Origin: Solidesulfovibrio carbinoliphilus subsp. oakridgensis
GTDB taxonomy: Bacteria; Desulfobacterota; Desulfovibrionia; Desulfovibrionales; Desulfovibrionaceae
Direction of reading: 5' to 3'
Length of the DNA: 64,000 nucleotides
NCBI RefSeq assembly: GCF_000177215.2
Contig: NZ_CM001368.1
Span: 1,054,001 to 1,118,000 of the forward strand
Part shown: positions 52,462 to 63,448 of the stretch, one piece after another
Numbering within the stretch: position 1 is the stretch's first letter
Layout of the letters: every line of letters starts with the position of its first letter
Position numbers and translations under genes: made by a program
Notes under the pieces: generated by a model
What the model saw: the letters and a program-made list of their open reading frames with translations, nothing else
Told to the model about the DNA's origin: nothing
Database searches by the model: none

Positions 52462-53600
52462 AGGCGGATTCCCCCCGCCGCCACCGCTTTCCCCGGCTTG
52501 CGCGCCCCCAGGGCGGCGGCGGTTACGCGTTCCAGGAGCCAAGCCCCCATGAGGCTGGCCGCGCCGGCGGCCATGGCCTCGAGCGCGAACCGCGCCCATG
52601 GGGCCAGACCAGCCGTGGCCGGACCGCAGAAACTCAGGAGAGGCTGGTGGCAGAGATAGACGCCGTAGGACAGCAGGGAAAAACGCCTGACCCAGGCCCA
52701 GGCTCCCGCAGCCGCCATGCACGGCAGGCGGAAGAGCACGGCGAACACGGCCAGACTCCAGACCGCCCCGCTCATGTGCCCAAGCGACGGCGCGCCGGGC
52801 ACGACGCCGGAAAGGAAGGCGGCCAGGCAACCACCGGCCAGGAACAGCGCCAGCCCCCGGCCAAACGGCCAGCCCGGGCCGGCCTGCTCCCGGTAAGCCT
52901 GGGCCATCCACAGGCCGCACAAAAATTCCGGCAGCCGCGGTGGCAGGTTGAAGGTCCACAGGAAGGCGAACGTGTCCCAGCCGGTCCCGGGCGCGGCCGC
53001 CCCCCTGGCCTTGATCCAGACCGTGACCGGCCACATGGCCGCCGCCGAGACCAGACACCAGCCGGCCGGGCCCAGGCCCGGACGGCGGACCAGACGCACC
53101 AGCCAGGGAAAGACCAGCGTGAACTGGACGAGCAGCCCGAGCCACCAGGAGGCGGCCATGTTGCCGTAAAACGGCCCGGTCCAGAAGGGATCCAGGAACA
53201 GGAGGTGGGAGGCCACCCCCGTGGCCAGGCCCCGCCAGTCCGACAGCCGGAAGACGGCCGCCGAGACGGCGGTCAGGACCAGCACGGCCAAAGCGTACTG
53301 CGGGTAAAGCCGCCACAGCCGCTTGCGCACGTAAGGACCGAAGGCCGGGGGCGGGACGGGCGCGGGGCCGAAAAAAGGCAGGCCCATCAAAAACGCGGTC
53401 ATGACGTTGAAAACGACCACGCCCAGGGACATGGACCGGAAGGCCGCGTCCAGGAGCGTGCCCTGCCAGGCCCGGCCGAGTTCCGGGAGCCCGAGCCACA
53501 GGTGGTGGCAAAAGATGGCGGCCATGGCCAGGGAGCGGATGGCATGCAGTTGGGCGATCTCGCCCGTGCGTCCGCCCTCCGGCCGCGCCGGCCCGGTCAC
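52443..53600 (-). CDS. Acyltransferase family 3 membrane protein
   Basis: The 385-residue protein has about ten hydrophobic helices and a histidine near the N-terminus in IFCHHLWLGL, typical of acyltransferase 3 proteins that O-acylate surface polysaccharides or lipids. GVYLCHQPLLS near the C-terminus also fits. The start is a GTG at 53600 that overlaps the tautomerase stop by 4 bases. A role in decorating the exported polysaccharide is possible, given the locus 12 kb away, but unproven. Confidence 0.85.
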   Translation of the reverse strand: MTGPARPEGGRTGEIAQLHAIRSLAMAAIFCHHLWLGLPELGRAWQGTLLDAAFRSMSLGVVVFNVMTAFLMGLPFFGPAPVPPPAFGPYVRKRLWRLYPQYALAVLVLTAVSAAVFRLSDWRGLATGVASHLLFLDPFWTGPFYGNMAASWWLGLLVQFTLVFPWLVRLVRRPGLGPAGWCLVSAAAMWPVTVWIKARGAAAPGTGWDTFAFLWTFNLPPRLPEFLCGLWMAQAYREQAGPGWPFGRGLALFLAGGCLAAFLSGVVPGAPSLGHMSGAVWSLAVFAVLFRLPCMAAAGAWAWVRRFSLLSYGVYLCHQPLLSFCGPATAGLAPWARFALEAMAAGAASLMGAWLLERVTAAALGARKPGKAVAAGGIRLQNRIR

Positions 53601-53809
53601 GAGCCCTTTCGCTCGCGGTTGCGGCGGACCGTGACGGTTTCGCCGCCGATGCCCCAGTTGTCGGTCTCCACTTCTTCGATGAGGACGAAAGTGGTCTGGG
53701 GATTTTTGCCCATGACGTCGCGCAGGAGGTTGGTCACGCCTTCGATGACGTGGGCTTTCTGTTCCGGGGTGACTCCGTCGCGGGTGATCTTGATATTGAC
53801 GAACGGCAT
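53597..53809 (-). CDS. 4-oxalocrotonate tautomerase family protein
   Basis: The 70-residue protein begins MPFVNIKITRDGVTPEQK; after removal of Met the catalytic Pro1 is exposed. Arg residues in the C-terminal half (for example near VRRNRERKG) may bind substrate. Family members tautomerise small 2-oxo acids. GGAG precedes the ATG at 53809. It is coupled to the acyltransferase gene by a 4-base overlap, though no common pathway is obvious. Confidence 0.9.
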   Translation of the reverse strand: MPFVNIKITRDGVTPEQKAHVIEGVTNLLRDVMGKNPQTTFVLIEEVETDNWGIGGETVTVRRNRERKGS

Positions 53810-53860
53810 GGCGGCTCCTTGGGCTCAAACGTTGGTCGCGATGCGGCCATACTAGCCAAG

Positions 53861-53891
53861 GGCCCGCTCCCAGTCCAGGAGCGGGCCTTTT
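53861..53891 (+). terminator. Hairpin with T-run between tautomerase and hydrolase genes
   Basis: GGCCCGCTCC and GGAGCGGGCC form a perfect 10-bp stem with a 7-base loop, followed on the plus strand by TTTT. Both neighbouring genes run on the minus strand, where no T-run follows, so its strand of action is unclear. Confidence 0.55.
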
Positions 53892-53945
53892 GTCGCGCCG
53901 CCCGGGCGGCGGAGAGTCGGAAGCCGGCCCGGCCGGCAATAGGGA

Positions 53946-54983
53946 TCAGTTCCCGCCGACGGGCCAGAGGATGGCGGCCTGGGCGGCCTCGGGACGCGGC
54001 AGGATCACCTCGCCGTTGCCGAGCTGCGAATACAGGACCCGCATGAGCCGGCCGGCCGAATCCAGGTAGGCGGTCAGGGTGAAGGGAACGGCCGTTCCGC
54101 GGACCTTGGCCACCAGCGGATTGACCGCCATGAAGCGCAGGTCCTGGAAGGTGAGCGTCGTCCCTTCCGGACTCGTGGCCGTGGAGATGACCGGAAAATC
54201 GGTGAACCAGACGTACTGGGCGAAGACCGGGGCCGCCTGGCCGAGGGCCTCCAGTTCCGCCGGCGCGGCCTTCCGGTAGCGCCGTTCGGGCAGGAGTGTC
54301 CCGGGCGAGGAAAGGTCCATGCCGGTCAGCACGTATTCGTCCCCCTCGTCGGCCACGATCTTCCACCACAAGGGCGCAAAGGCGTCGGGCTGGGCGTGGA
54401 TGGCCTTGACGTCCTGGCCCTGGGCGGCGAGAAGCGTGCCGGCCCGGCCGGCCACGTAGTGCCCGACACCGAACCCGAGCGCCGGCCAGGCCAGCATCAC
54501 GGCCAGTCCGGCCACGGCCAAGCCCTTTCGCGCGCCGGGCCGCACAACCCCGGCCACGGCCAGTCCGACCAGGGCCAGGGTATAGACCGGGTCAATGATG
54601 TAGACCGAGGGAAAGGACACCCGCATGTCGGAAAAGGGCAGGAAAAGCCCGGTCCCGTAAGAAGTTATACAGTCGAGAAAAAGGTGGGAAAGGGCGCAGA
54701 TATAAAATAGGATGAAAAACCGGCCCGCGCCGGCCTCACGCCACAGCCGGTGCGCCACCAGGGCCAGAAGCCAGGCCAGGAGCGCGCAGCCGAGCAGGGA
54801 ATGGGTCAGGCCCCGGTGGTAGCGCATGTAGGCTTCCGGGCCGAAAAATGTAACGATATTATCGAGATCAGGCATCCAGGCGGCAAAGGCGGCCAAGGGG
54901 ACAAGGGCCCGGCCGGCCGGAAAGCGGTCCTTGGCGGCCTGACCGATGAGCACGCCGGCGGCAACATGGGTAACAGGGTCCAT
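53946..54983 (-). CDS. Membrane-bound metal-dependent hydrolase (DUF457/YdjM-like)
   Basis: The 345-residue protein starts MDPVTHVAAGVLIGQ and shows WMPDLDNIVTFFG and RGLTHSLLG, the conserved aspartate/histidine segments of the YdjM-type metal-dependent hydrolases, followed by LSHLFLDCITSYGTG. About six helices occupy the first 180 residues, and the last 160 form a soluble domain. The substrate is unknown. GGAGG precedes the ATG at 54983. It is divergent from the S1-domain gene. Confidence 0.88.
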   Translation of the reverse strand: MDPVTHVAAGVLIGQAAKDRFPAGRALVPLAAFAAWMPDLDNIVTFFGPEAYMRYHRGLTHSLLGCALLAWLLALVAHRLWREAGAGRFFILFYICALSHLFLDCITSYGTGLFLPFSDMRVSFPSVYIIDPVYTLALVGLAVAGVVRPGARKGLAVAGLAVMLAWPALGFGVGHYVAGRAGTLLAAQGQDVKAIHAQPDAFAPLWWKIVADEGDEYVLTGMDLSSPGTLLPERRYRKAAPAELEALGQAAPVFAQYVWFTDFPVISTATSPEGTTLTFQDLRFMAVNPLVAKVRGTAVPFTLTAYLDSAGRLMRVLYSQLGNGEVILPRPEAAQAAILWPVGGN

Positions 54984-55041
54984 CGATCCTCCGAAAACGG
55001 GTTCAGGGCGAGGTTTTCGTAGGATAGGGCCTTTTTCGCAT

Positions 55042-55069
55042 TTGACAAGGATCACCGCTGCGCTACAGT
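55042..55069 (+). promoter_or_regulatory. Candidate promoter for the S1-domain gene
   Basis: TTGACA (55042-55047) and TACAGT (55064-55069) are separated by 16 bases, about 50 bases before the ATG. Confidence 0.5.
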
Positions 55070-55117
55070 GCGCCCCGGCGCGTTCGCGCCCAAATCACCC
55101 CTTCTTTCGGAGCGATC

Positions 55118-56641
55118 ATGGCAGACAAGTCGCCGGACACCAAAGACATGCCGGCCGAGGGCGAATTCGCCGCGCTCATGGAGGCCTCCCTGGCCGAACG
55201 TGGCGGCGAGATCAGCGTTGGAGACCGCATCACCGGACCCGTCATCGCCGTAACGGACACCACTGTCGTGGTGGACACCGGCACCAAACTTGACGGGGTG
55301 GCGGATAAATCCGAATTCCTGGACGAAAACGGCGCGCTGACCATCAGCGAAGGCGAGGCCGTCACCCTCTATGTCGTGTCCGTACGCGGCGACGAGGTGG
55401 CCCTGTCCAAGGCCCTGACCGGCCAGGGCGGCGCCGAGGCGTTGCTCGCGGCCTTCGAGGCCGGCGTTCCCGTGGAAGGCAAGGTCACGGCCTCGCGCAA
55501 GGGCGGCTTCGACGTGGAGATCCTCCACCGACGGGCCTTTTGTCCGGTCAGCCAGATCGATCTGGCCTTTACCGACAATCCCGAAGTCCACGTCGGCCAG
55601 ACCTACACCTTTCTGATCACCACCTTTGAACGCGACGGCAAAAACATCGTGGTTTCCCGGCGCAAGCTCCAGGAGCAGGAACGGGCCGAATCCGAACTGC
55701 GCTTCCTGGAGTCGGTCAACCCCGGGGACGTCATCCCGGCCGTGGTCACCCGCTTCGCCGCCTTTGGCGCGTTCGTGGAAGTGGCCCCGGGCCTCGAGGG
55801 ACTCGTCCACCTGTCCGAGCTGTCCTGGTCCCGGGCCGAAAAGGCCGAGGACGCCGTGGATCTCGGCCAGGCTGTCACGGTCAAGGTCCTGTCGTTTGAC
55901 CGCGACAAGAAGGGCCGGCCGCGCATCTCCCTTTCCATCAAGCAGGCCGGCCCCGATCCCTGGGACACCGTGGGCGAAAAATTCGCCGCCGGGGACAGGG
56001 TCGAAGGCAAGGTCACGCGCCTGGCCGATTTCGGCGCCTTTGTCGAGATCGCGCCCGGCATCGAGGGCCTCATTCACGTGAGCGAAATGAGCCACGTGCG
56101 CCGCATTGCCAAGCCGTCCGACGTGGTCAGCCCCGGCGAGACGGTGACCGTCGCCGTCAAGGACGTGGACCTGTCCAAGCGCCGGATATCGCTCAGCCTC
56201 AAGGAAGTCGCCGGCGACCCCTGGGCCGCCGTGTCCGACACCTTCGCCATCGGCTCGACCGTGGAAGGGACCGTGGAGAACCGCCAGCAGTACGGGCTCT
56301 TTATCAACCTGGCCCCCGGGGTGACCGGCCTTCTTCCGGCCTCCAAGCTCCGCGATGCCCTGGAGCCGGCCCCCTACGAAAAGGTCTCCTCCGGAGATAC
56401 GGTTTCCGTGGTGGTTTCCGAGATCGACACGGAAAAGCGCAAGATGACGCTGGCGCCCGTCGGCGGGACCAAGGAACGCGAATTCACGCGGGACCGCGGC
56501 GAGTATCGGGACCGCGACCGGGATAACAACGACTGGAAACAGTACGCGAAAAAGGAAAAGCAGACTGCCCAGGCTTCGGGCGGCGGACTTGGCCTTTTGG
56601 GCGAAAAGCTCCAGGAAGCCCTGTCCAGAAAGAAAGGCTGA
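55118..56641 (+). CDS. Multi-S1-domain RNA-binding protein (ribosomal S1-like)
   Basis: The 507-residue protein is built of five S1 RNA-binding domains beginning near residues 28, 115, 202, 290 and 378. The third and fourth have the best consensus (FGAFVEVAPGLEGLVH and FGAFVEIAPGIEGLIH). A charged tail (EREFTRDRGEYRDRDRD) and a final helix follow. It resembles ribosomal protein S1, which recruits mRNA to the 30S subunit, but with fewer domains than the usual six; a second S1 gene elsewhere in the genome would settle the role. An own promoter is likely. Confidence 0.88.
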   Translation: MADKSPDTKDMPAEGEFAALMEASLAERGGEISVGDRITGPVIAVTDTTVVVDTGTKLDGVADKSEFLDENGALTISEGEAVTLYVVSVRGDEVALSKALTGQGGAEALLAAFEAGVPVEGKVTASRKGGFDVEILHRRAFCPVSQIDLAFTDNPEVHVGQTYTFLITTFERDGKNIVVSRRKLQEQERAESELRFLESVNPGDVIPAVVTRFAAFGAFVEVAPGLEGLVHLSELSWSRAEKAEDAVDLGQAVTVKVLSFDRDKKGRPRISLSIKQAGPDPWDTVGEKFAAGDRVEGKVTRLADFGAFVEIAPGIEGLIHVSEMSHVRRIAKPSDVVSPGETVTVAVKDVDLSKRRISLSLKEVAGDPWAAVSDTFAIGSTVEGTVENRQQYGLFINLAPGVTGLLPASKLRDALEPAPYEKVSSGDTVSVVVSEIDTEKRKMTLAPVGGTKEREFTRDRGEYRDRDRDNNDWKQYAKKEKQTAQASGGGLGLLGEKLQEALSRKKG

Positions 56642-56804
56642 TCCATCTCGCCGACCGGGACTCCCCGGCCGTAGCCGCAGGCGGCCCTCCCTCCGACCCG
56701 ATCCGGCCGGGGACGGGGGGCCGCTTGCCTTTTCCGGGCCCTGTCCGCCCAACCGCCCCGACCGGCCGCCGGTCGGGACCACTGCCAGCCTTCAAGGAGG
56801 TTTC

Positions 56805-58490
<1,686 letters not shown>

Positions 58491-58802
58491 TCCAGCCGCC
58501 GCCACGCCGGCCCCCGGTCCGGCGTCCGGTTCCCGGACCCGAAAGCCGCTTGCCCCGCCGCAGGCGGCTTTTGCGTTTGCGGCCCAGGCCGTCGGCTTCG
58601 GGCCAGCCTTCCGGAGAAACCGGCATTGACACCACCTCCGAAAAGCAAGAGGTTGCGACCATACCAGGGCCCCTGCCCGCTCCTTTTCGGGGAAATTCCC
58701 CGCTCCAGGCCGAGATGGCCGGCAATGGGCGGACAGACAGCAAGACGACGGCAGCGGGTCCATGCTCCAGGACGACGGTTTCACCAAACAAGGAGTCTTC
58801 CC
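58491..58802. other. 312-bp intergenic region with the ettA terminator
   Basis: It holds the ettA terminator near 58542-58572 and the AAGGAG site of the aldo/keto reductase at its right end. No other gene, promoter pair or RNA gene could be recognised in between. Confidence 0.6.
58542..58572 (+). terminator. Terminator of ettA
   Basis: AAAGCCGCTTGC and GCAGGCGGCTTT form a 12-bp stem (one G-T pair) around CCCGCC, ending in a short T-run. Confidence 0.75.
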
Positions 58803-59834
58803 ATGGAACTACGGCAACTTGGACGCAGCGGCCTCTGGGTTCCGGCGCTGAGCTTCGGCACGGGGACCTTCGGGGGCAGCAACGAGTTTTTCAAGAAATG
58901 GGGCCAGACCGATGTCGAGGAGGCCACGCGCCTGGTGGACATCTGCCTGGAGGCCGGAGTCAATTTCTTCGACACGGCCAACACCTATTCCGAAGGCAAC
59001 TCGGAAATCATCCTTGGCAAGGCCCTGGCCGGCAGGCGGGACAAGGCCATCGTTTCGACCAAGGCCACCTTTCCCATGGGCGAGGGGCCCAACAACCGGG
59101 GCTCGTCCCGCCGCCACCTGCTCAAGGCCTGTGAGGACAGCCTGACGCGGCTCGGCACCGACTCCATCGACCTCTATTTCATGCACGGCTTCGACGCCCA
59201 CACCCCGGTGGAGGAGACCCTGCGCGCCCTGGACGACCTCATAACGGCCGGCAAGATCCGCTACATCGGCTGCTCCAACTTCTCGGGCTGGCACCTCATG
59301 AAATCCCTGGCCGTGTCCGAGAAATACGGCCTGGCCCGCTACGTGGCCTACCAGGGCAACTATTCGCTGGTCGGCCGCGACTACGAATGGGAGCTCATGC
59401 CCCTTGGCCTGGACCAGGGCGTCGGGCTCATGGTCTGGAGCCCGCTTGGCTGGGGCCGGCTGACCGGCAGGATCCGGCGGGGCCAGCCCCTGCCCGAGGG
59501 ACGCATCAAATCCGGCGGCGCCGAAGGCGGCCCCCTGGTCGAGGAGGAATACCTCTTCACAGTGGTCGACGCCCTGGACGAGGTGGCCGCCGAGACCGGC
59601 AAAACCGTGCCGCAGGTCGCCCTCAACTGGCTGTTGCAGCGCCCGACCGTGGCCAACATCGTGGTCGGGGCCAGAAACGAGGAGCAACTCCGGCAGAACC
59701 TGGGGGCGGTCGGTTGGAACCTGACGCCCGAGCAGGTGGCGAAGCTCGACACCGCCAGTCACCGCCAGCCCGCCTACCCCTACTGGCACCAGATGGGCTT
59801 TGACACCATCAACCCCAAGCCCGTGGCCTGGTGA
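58803..59834 (+). CDS. Aldo/keto reductase
   Basis: The 343-residue TIM-barrel NADPH enzyme has the catalytic tetrad of the family: Asp and Tyr in FFDTANTYSEGNSE, Lys in AIVSTKATF and His in LYFMHGFDAHTP. The C-terminal cofactor site includes IVVGARNEEQLRQNL. It is of the YghZ/potassium-channel-beta-like kind, reducing small aldehydes; the substrate is unknown. AAGGAG precedes the ATG at 58803. It appears monocistronic. Confidence 0.92.
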   Translation: MELRQLGRSGLWVPALSFGTGTFGGSNEFFKKWGQTDVEEATRLVDICLEAGVNFFDTANTYSEGNSEIILGKALAGRRDKAIVSTKATFPMGEGPNNRGSSRRHLLKACEDSLTRLGTDSIDLYFMHGFDAHTPVEETLRALDDLITAGKIRYIGCSNFSGWHLMKSLAVSEKYGLARYVAYQGNYSLVGRDYEWELMPLGLDQGVGLMVWSPLGWGRLTGRIRRGQPLPEGRIKSGGAEGGPLVEEEYLFTVVDALDEVAAETGKTVPQVALNWLLQRPTVANIVVGARNEEQLRQNLGAVGWNLTPEQVAKLDTASHRQPAYPYWHQMGFDTINPKPVAW

Positions 59835-59949
59835 TCGCACCCGACCCGGGACGGTCCGGTGGCGGAACCCTTGCGGCCGGGCACGGCCTCCCCTGCCCGG
59901 CCCTCCAGCAGGTCGTTGCGGCGATATTTTCCCTTGCCCTTTGCCGGGA

Positions 59950-59992
59950 CTCCGTCTATTTGATATTTAAAATCAATATCAAGTAGACGGAG
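59950..59992 (+). promoter_or_regulatory. Hairpin that covers the chemoreceptor ribosome-binding site
   Basis: CTCCGTCTA (59950-59958) pairs with TAGACGGAG (59984-59992), T59959 with G59983 as a wobble, and TTGATATT (59960-59967) with AATATCAA (59975-59982). This gives an 18-bp stem with a 7-base loop. The right arm contains the GGAG Shine-Dalgarno 5 bases before the ATG. The AT-rich upper stem is out of character for this genome. Confidence 0.7.
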
Positions 59993-59997
59993 CTCCC

Positions 59998-61758
59998 ATG
60001 CCAACCACCGTTCTTCCCGAGGCTCGCCCCTCCCTCCCCTTCATGGCCGGCGCCCTGCTCGTCAGCCTGGCCGTCTGCGCCGTGGCGGCCTGGCGGCTTG
60101 GCCAGGCCGATCCGGCCCCCTGGATCGGGCTTTCGGCCGTGGGCCTTGGCTGGGCCACCCTGGCCGCGGCCATGGCCTATCTCGCCCGGCGCATCCTCCT
60201 GCCGGCGACGCGCCGGGCCACGGTCTCGGAAAAAACGCTGGCCGCCCTGGAATCCGGCAGCCTGGTGCAGCCGGGCAATCCCTCGCCGGTCCTGGCCGTC
60301 TATAGGACCGCCTTTCTGGACAGCAAAAACGCGGTCGGCACCATGGCCGCCCATGCCGGAACCATGCTGGAGGACGCCCGGGACCTCAGCCGGGCCTGCA
60401 ACGAGGGAGCGGCGCGCGGCCGGCACATCGGCGACGCCACGGCCGAACTGGCCCTGCGCCTGGACGCCATCACCGGGGCGGCCAAGGCCGGGGGACGCCA
60501 CATCGACGGCATCGCCGCGTCCATGGACCTGATGCGCCAGGCCAGCCGGGAAATCGCCGGCACCCTCGAGCGCACCCGGACCGAAGCCGATATCGTGGCC
60601 GACGCGGCCCGGATCAATGCCGGCCGCATCGAAGCCCTGGGCAAACTGGCCGGGCGCAGCGCCACGGGCATCCACGAGGTGGCCGAGGCCATCGAAGCGG
60701 TCCGGGAAAAGGGGCAGGCCCTTGACGGAGACATGCGGGCCCTTGACGCCGAAGTCCTGGCCATCGGCTCGGTCATGGGCATCATTTCCGACATCGCCGA
60801 CCAGACCAACCTGCTGGCCCTCAATGCCGCCATCGAGGCGGCCCGGGCCGGCGAATCGGGCCGGGGCTTCGCGGTGGTGGCCGACGAGGTCCGAAAGCTC
60901 GCGGAAAAGACCATGGCCGCCACCCGGCAGGTCGGGCAGTCCATCGCCGGCATCCAGCGCCTCTCGAGCCAGGGCATCCAGTCCATGGCCGAATCCGAGG
61001 CGGCCATTGCCGTGACCGTGGATCTGGCCCGGGAGCAGATCGCGGCCATCGACGGCATGGTCGGGACCATGGGCGAGGCCGGCCGGGAAGTCGCGACCAT
61101 CACGGCCGTCATGGAAAAGCTCAAGGACGTGGTGCACACCGCCTCGGCCGCGGCCGAGGAACAGGCCCAGGCTTCGGCGGAAATCACGGACAACCTGGAG
61201 CGGTCGGCGACCGAGTTGCACGCGGTCAACGAGGATGTGGCTGCCTGCCTGGAGTCGCTTCGCGACGTCGGAGCCGACGTCATGGGCATGAGCCGCAACC
61301 TCGGCGACATCGGCGCGGCCTCGCTCCAGATGCGGGCCGCTGCCGGCGAGCTGGCCGCCATGGCCAAGGCCCGGGCCGAGGGGCTGGCCCGCTACGACAC
61401 GGGCACCCCGCCCTTTGACATCGGCGCGGTCAAGGCCATGCACCTGGCCTGGCGGAGCCGGCTCGAATCCGTGATCGAGGGCCACACCCGGCTGGCCGTC
61501 TCCCAGGTGGACAACCACCACCAGTGCGCCTTTGGCCAATGGTACGACGCCGCGGCCAGGGAAGGGCTCGGCGGCCAGACGCTTTTCCGGGAAGTGGGAC
61601 GCCGCCACGCCCGGGTCCACGACCTGGCCCGGGAAATCGTGGACCTGGTGGCCCACGGCCGGCGAGAACGGCTCGGCGCGGCCATGGCCGCCTTTGACCG
61701 GGAACGGACAGATCTTTTCACGGCCCTGGACGCCCTCTACAGGGACATGAGCCGCTAG
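59998..61758 (+). CDS. Methyl-accepting chemotaxis protein with CZB domain
   Basis: The 586-residue chemoreceptor has two N-terminal membrane helices (about residues 16-35 and 44-63) with almost no periplasmic loop, then a long cytoplasmic coiled coil. The signalling tip is [20 protein letters not shown], and a C-terminal chemoreceptor zinc-binding domain (from about 480) has [11 protein letters not shown] and RRHARVHDL. The missing outer domain means it senses something inside the cell; CZB domains bind zinc and respond to redox or metal signals. Its Shine-Dalgarno is sequestered in a hairpin. Confidence 0.93.
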   Translation: MPTTVLPEARPSLPFMAGALLVSLAVCAVAAWRLGQADPAPWIGLSAVGLGWATLAAAMAYLARRILLPATRRATVSEKTLAALESGSLVQPGNPSPVLAVYRTAFLDSKNAVGTMAAHAGTMLEDARDLSRACNEGAARGRHIGDATAELALRLDAITGAAKAGGRHIDGIAASMDLMRQASREIAGTLERTRTEADIVADAARINAGRIEALGKLAGRSATGIHEVAEAIEAVREKGQALDGDMRALDAEVLAIGSVMGIISDIADQTNLLALNAAIEAARAGESGRGFAVVADEVRKLAEKTMAATRQVGQSIAGIQRLSSQGIQSMAESEAAIAVTVDLAREQIAAIDGMVGTMGEAGREVATITAVMEKLKDVVHTASAAAEEQAQASAEITDNLERSATELHAVNEDVAACLESLRDVGADVMGMSRNLGDIGAASLQMRAAAGELAAMAKARAEGLARYDTGTPPFDIGAVKAMHLAWRSRLESVIEGHTRLAVSQVDNHHQCAFGQWYDAAAREGLGGQTLFREVGRRHARVHDLAREIVDLVAHGRRERLGAAMAAFDRERTDLFTALDALYRDMSR

Positions 61759-61888
61759 GCCGGGAAGAGCGGTGGAAGACCCGTCCCGAACACGATCCGG
61801 GACATGGGGAGACAGGAACGGAAAAAAGGAAATGCGGCCTCCCCTGGCCGGCTCCGCCGGCGGCAGGGAAGGAACGGGGGAGGGAATG

Positions 61889-63448
61889 CTAGAAGCGGTT
61901 TTTCACCCGCTGCACGGCCACCAGGGATTCGAGATTGAATTTTTTCACCCGGTAGCCCATCTGGCGGGGGGTGATGCCGAGTTCCCGGGCCGCCTTGTGC
62001 TGGATGCCGCCGCTGCGGCGAAGCGCGTCGATGATGACGGACTTTTCCAGGCTTTTGAGCGACGGCGAGCCTTCGCCGCCGTCCCGCCCGGCCTCGAAAC
62101 CCTCGTCCCGGGACTGCATGGTCAGGTACGGGCGGATAAGATCCGCGTCGATGCGCTCGTTTTCGGCCAGGATGACCAGCCGTTCGACCAGGTTTTCCAT
62201 CTCCCGGACATTGCCCGGCCAGTCGTATTCCTTGAGGATGGCCAGGGCCTCGGTGGAGAAGGTCAACTTTCTGGCGTATTCCTTGGAAACCTTGTTGAGG
62301 AAATGGATGAGCAGGCTCTGAATGTCCTCCTTGCGGTCCCGAAGGGGCGGGGCCTGCAAGGGAAAGACGTTCAGGCGGTAGTAGAGGTCGGGCCGAAACG
62401 AGCCCTCCTCGGCCAGAGTGGCCAGGTCCTTGTTGGTGGCGGCCAGGATCCGCACATCCACCTGCCGGGTCTTGTTGCTGCCAAGCCGCTCGAATTCCCG
62501 GTCCTGGAGCACGCGCAGGAGCTTGGCCTGGAGGCCAAGGGGCAGTTCGCCGATCTCGTCCAGGAAAAGTGTGCCCTTGTGCGCGTCCTCGAACCGGCCG
62601 GGCTTGGTCTGGTCGGCCCCGGTGAAGGCCCCCTTCTCGTAGCCGAACAGTTCCGATTCCAGGAGGTTTTCCGGGATCGAGGCGCAGTTGACCTTGATGA
62701 AGGGATAGTCCTTGCGCTCGGACAGGTCGTGGATGATGCGGCCGATGAGCGTCTTGCCGGTGCCGGATTCGCCAAGGAGGAGCACGGTGGCCCTGGTCGG
62801 GGCGACCTTTTCGATCTGCCGCTGGACCTCCTGCATGGCCAGGCTCTTGCCGACGATGTAAAGTCCGCGCGTTTCCTGGGAAAGCTTGAATTTGAGCGTG
62901 ACGTTTTCGCGCTTTAAGTCCTGGACCTTGGCCTCGTACTTCTGGTTCAGGCTCATGAACTGGGCAATGAGCGTGGCCACGACGGTCAAAAAGGCCACGT
63001 CCTCTTCGTAGGACACCTCGTCCCCGAAAAGCCGGTCCACGTTCAGGACGCCGATGGCCTGGCCGTGGAGGATGATGGGCACGCCGACAAAGGAGATGCG
63101 GTCCCGCTCGATCTTGCGCGACCGGGTCTTGTCCAGGAAAAGTGGCTCCTCGCGGATGTCCGGCACCACGTAGGGCGAGGCGGTCTGGAAGATGAGGCCC
63201 GTGACGCCCTCGTCCAGGCCGTAGACGCCCCGGCGCTTCTCCTCGGCTGAAAGGCCCTGGGAGACGCTGATGACGAGCTTGCCCGTGGAGCGGTCGACCA
63301 GGGTGATGGTGGCCCGCTTCATGGAGAGGGTCTCGGCCAAAATACGCAAAATATCCTGCAGCGACTGCTCCAGATCAAGAGCCTTGTCGATGATGCCGCT
63401 TATGGCCTGGAGGCAGGAGAGCTGGAGATTTAGCGTTTTTGAAGCCAT
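61889..63448 (-). CDS. NifA-type sigma54-dependent activator
   Basis: The 519-residue protein has a GAF domain (about residues 20-165), an AAA+ sigma54-activation domain (195-420) and a Fis-type helix-turn-helix (about 478-510). Walker A is GESGTGKT, the sigma54-contact loop GAFTGA is intact, and LFLDEIGEL is Walker B. This makes it a functional bacterial enhancer-binding protein in contrast to the regulator in the iorAB operon. NifA or a nif-like regulator is the closest type, but no nif genes are present here. Its start overlaps argH by 19 bases. Confidence 0.9.
   Translation of the reverse strand: MASKTLNLQLSCLQAISGIIDKALDLEQSLQDILRILAETLSMKRATITLVDRSTGKLVISVSQGLSAEEKRRGVYGLDEGVTGLIFQTASPYVVPDIREEPLFLDKTRSRKIERDRISFVGVPIILHGQAIGVLNVDRLFGDEVSYEEDVAFLTVVATLIAQFMSLNQKYEAKVQDLKRENVTLKFKLSQETRGLYIVGKSLAMQEVQRQIEKVAPTRATVLLLGESGTGKTLIGRIIHDLSERKDYPFIKVNCASIPENLLESELFGYEKGAFTGADQTKPGRFEDAHKGTLFLDEIGELPLGLQAKLLRVLQDREFERLGSNKTRQVDVRILAATNKDLATLAEEGSFRPDLYYRLNVFPLQAPPLRDRKEDIQSLLIHFLNKVSKEYARKLTFSTEALAILKEYDWPGNVREMENLVERLVILAENERIDADLIRPYLTMQSRDEGFEAGRDGGEGSPSLKSLEKSVIIDALRRSGGIQHKAARELGITPRQMGYRVKKFNLESLVAVQRVKNRF

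Noticed and set aside
61889-63448. Presence of a nitrogen-fixation cluster, from the NifA-type activator
   Set aside because: No nif structural or assembly gene is in the window, and GAF-type activators of this kind serve many operons.
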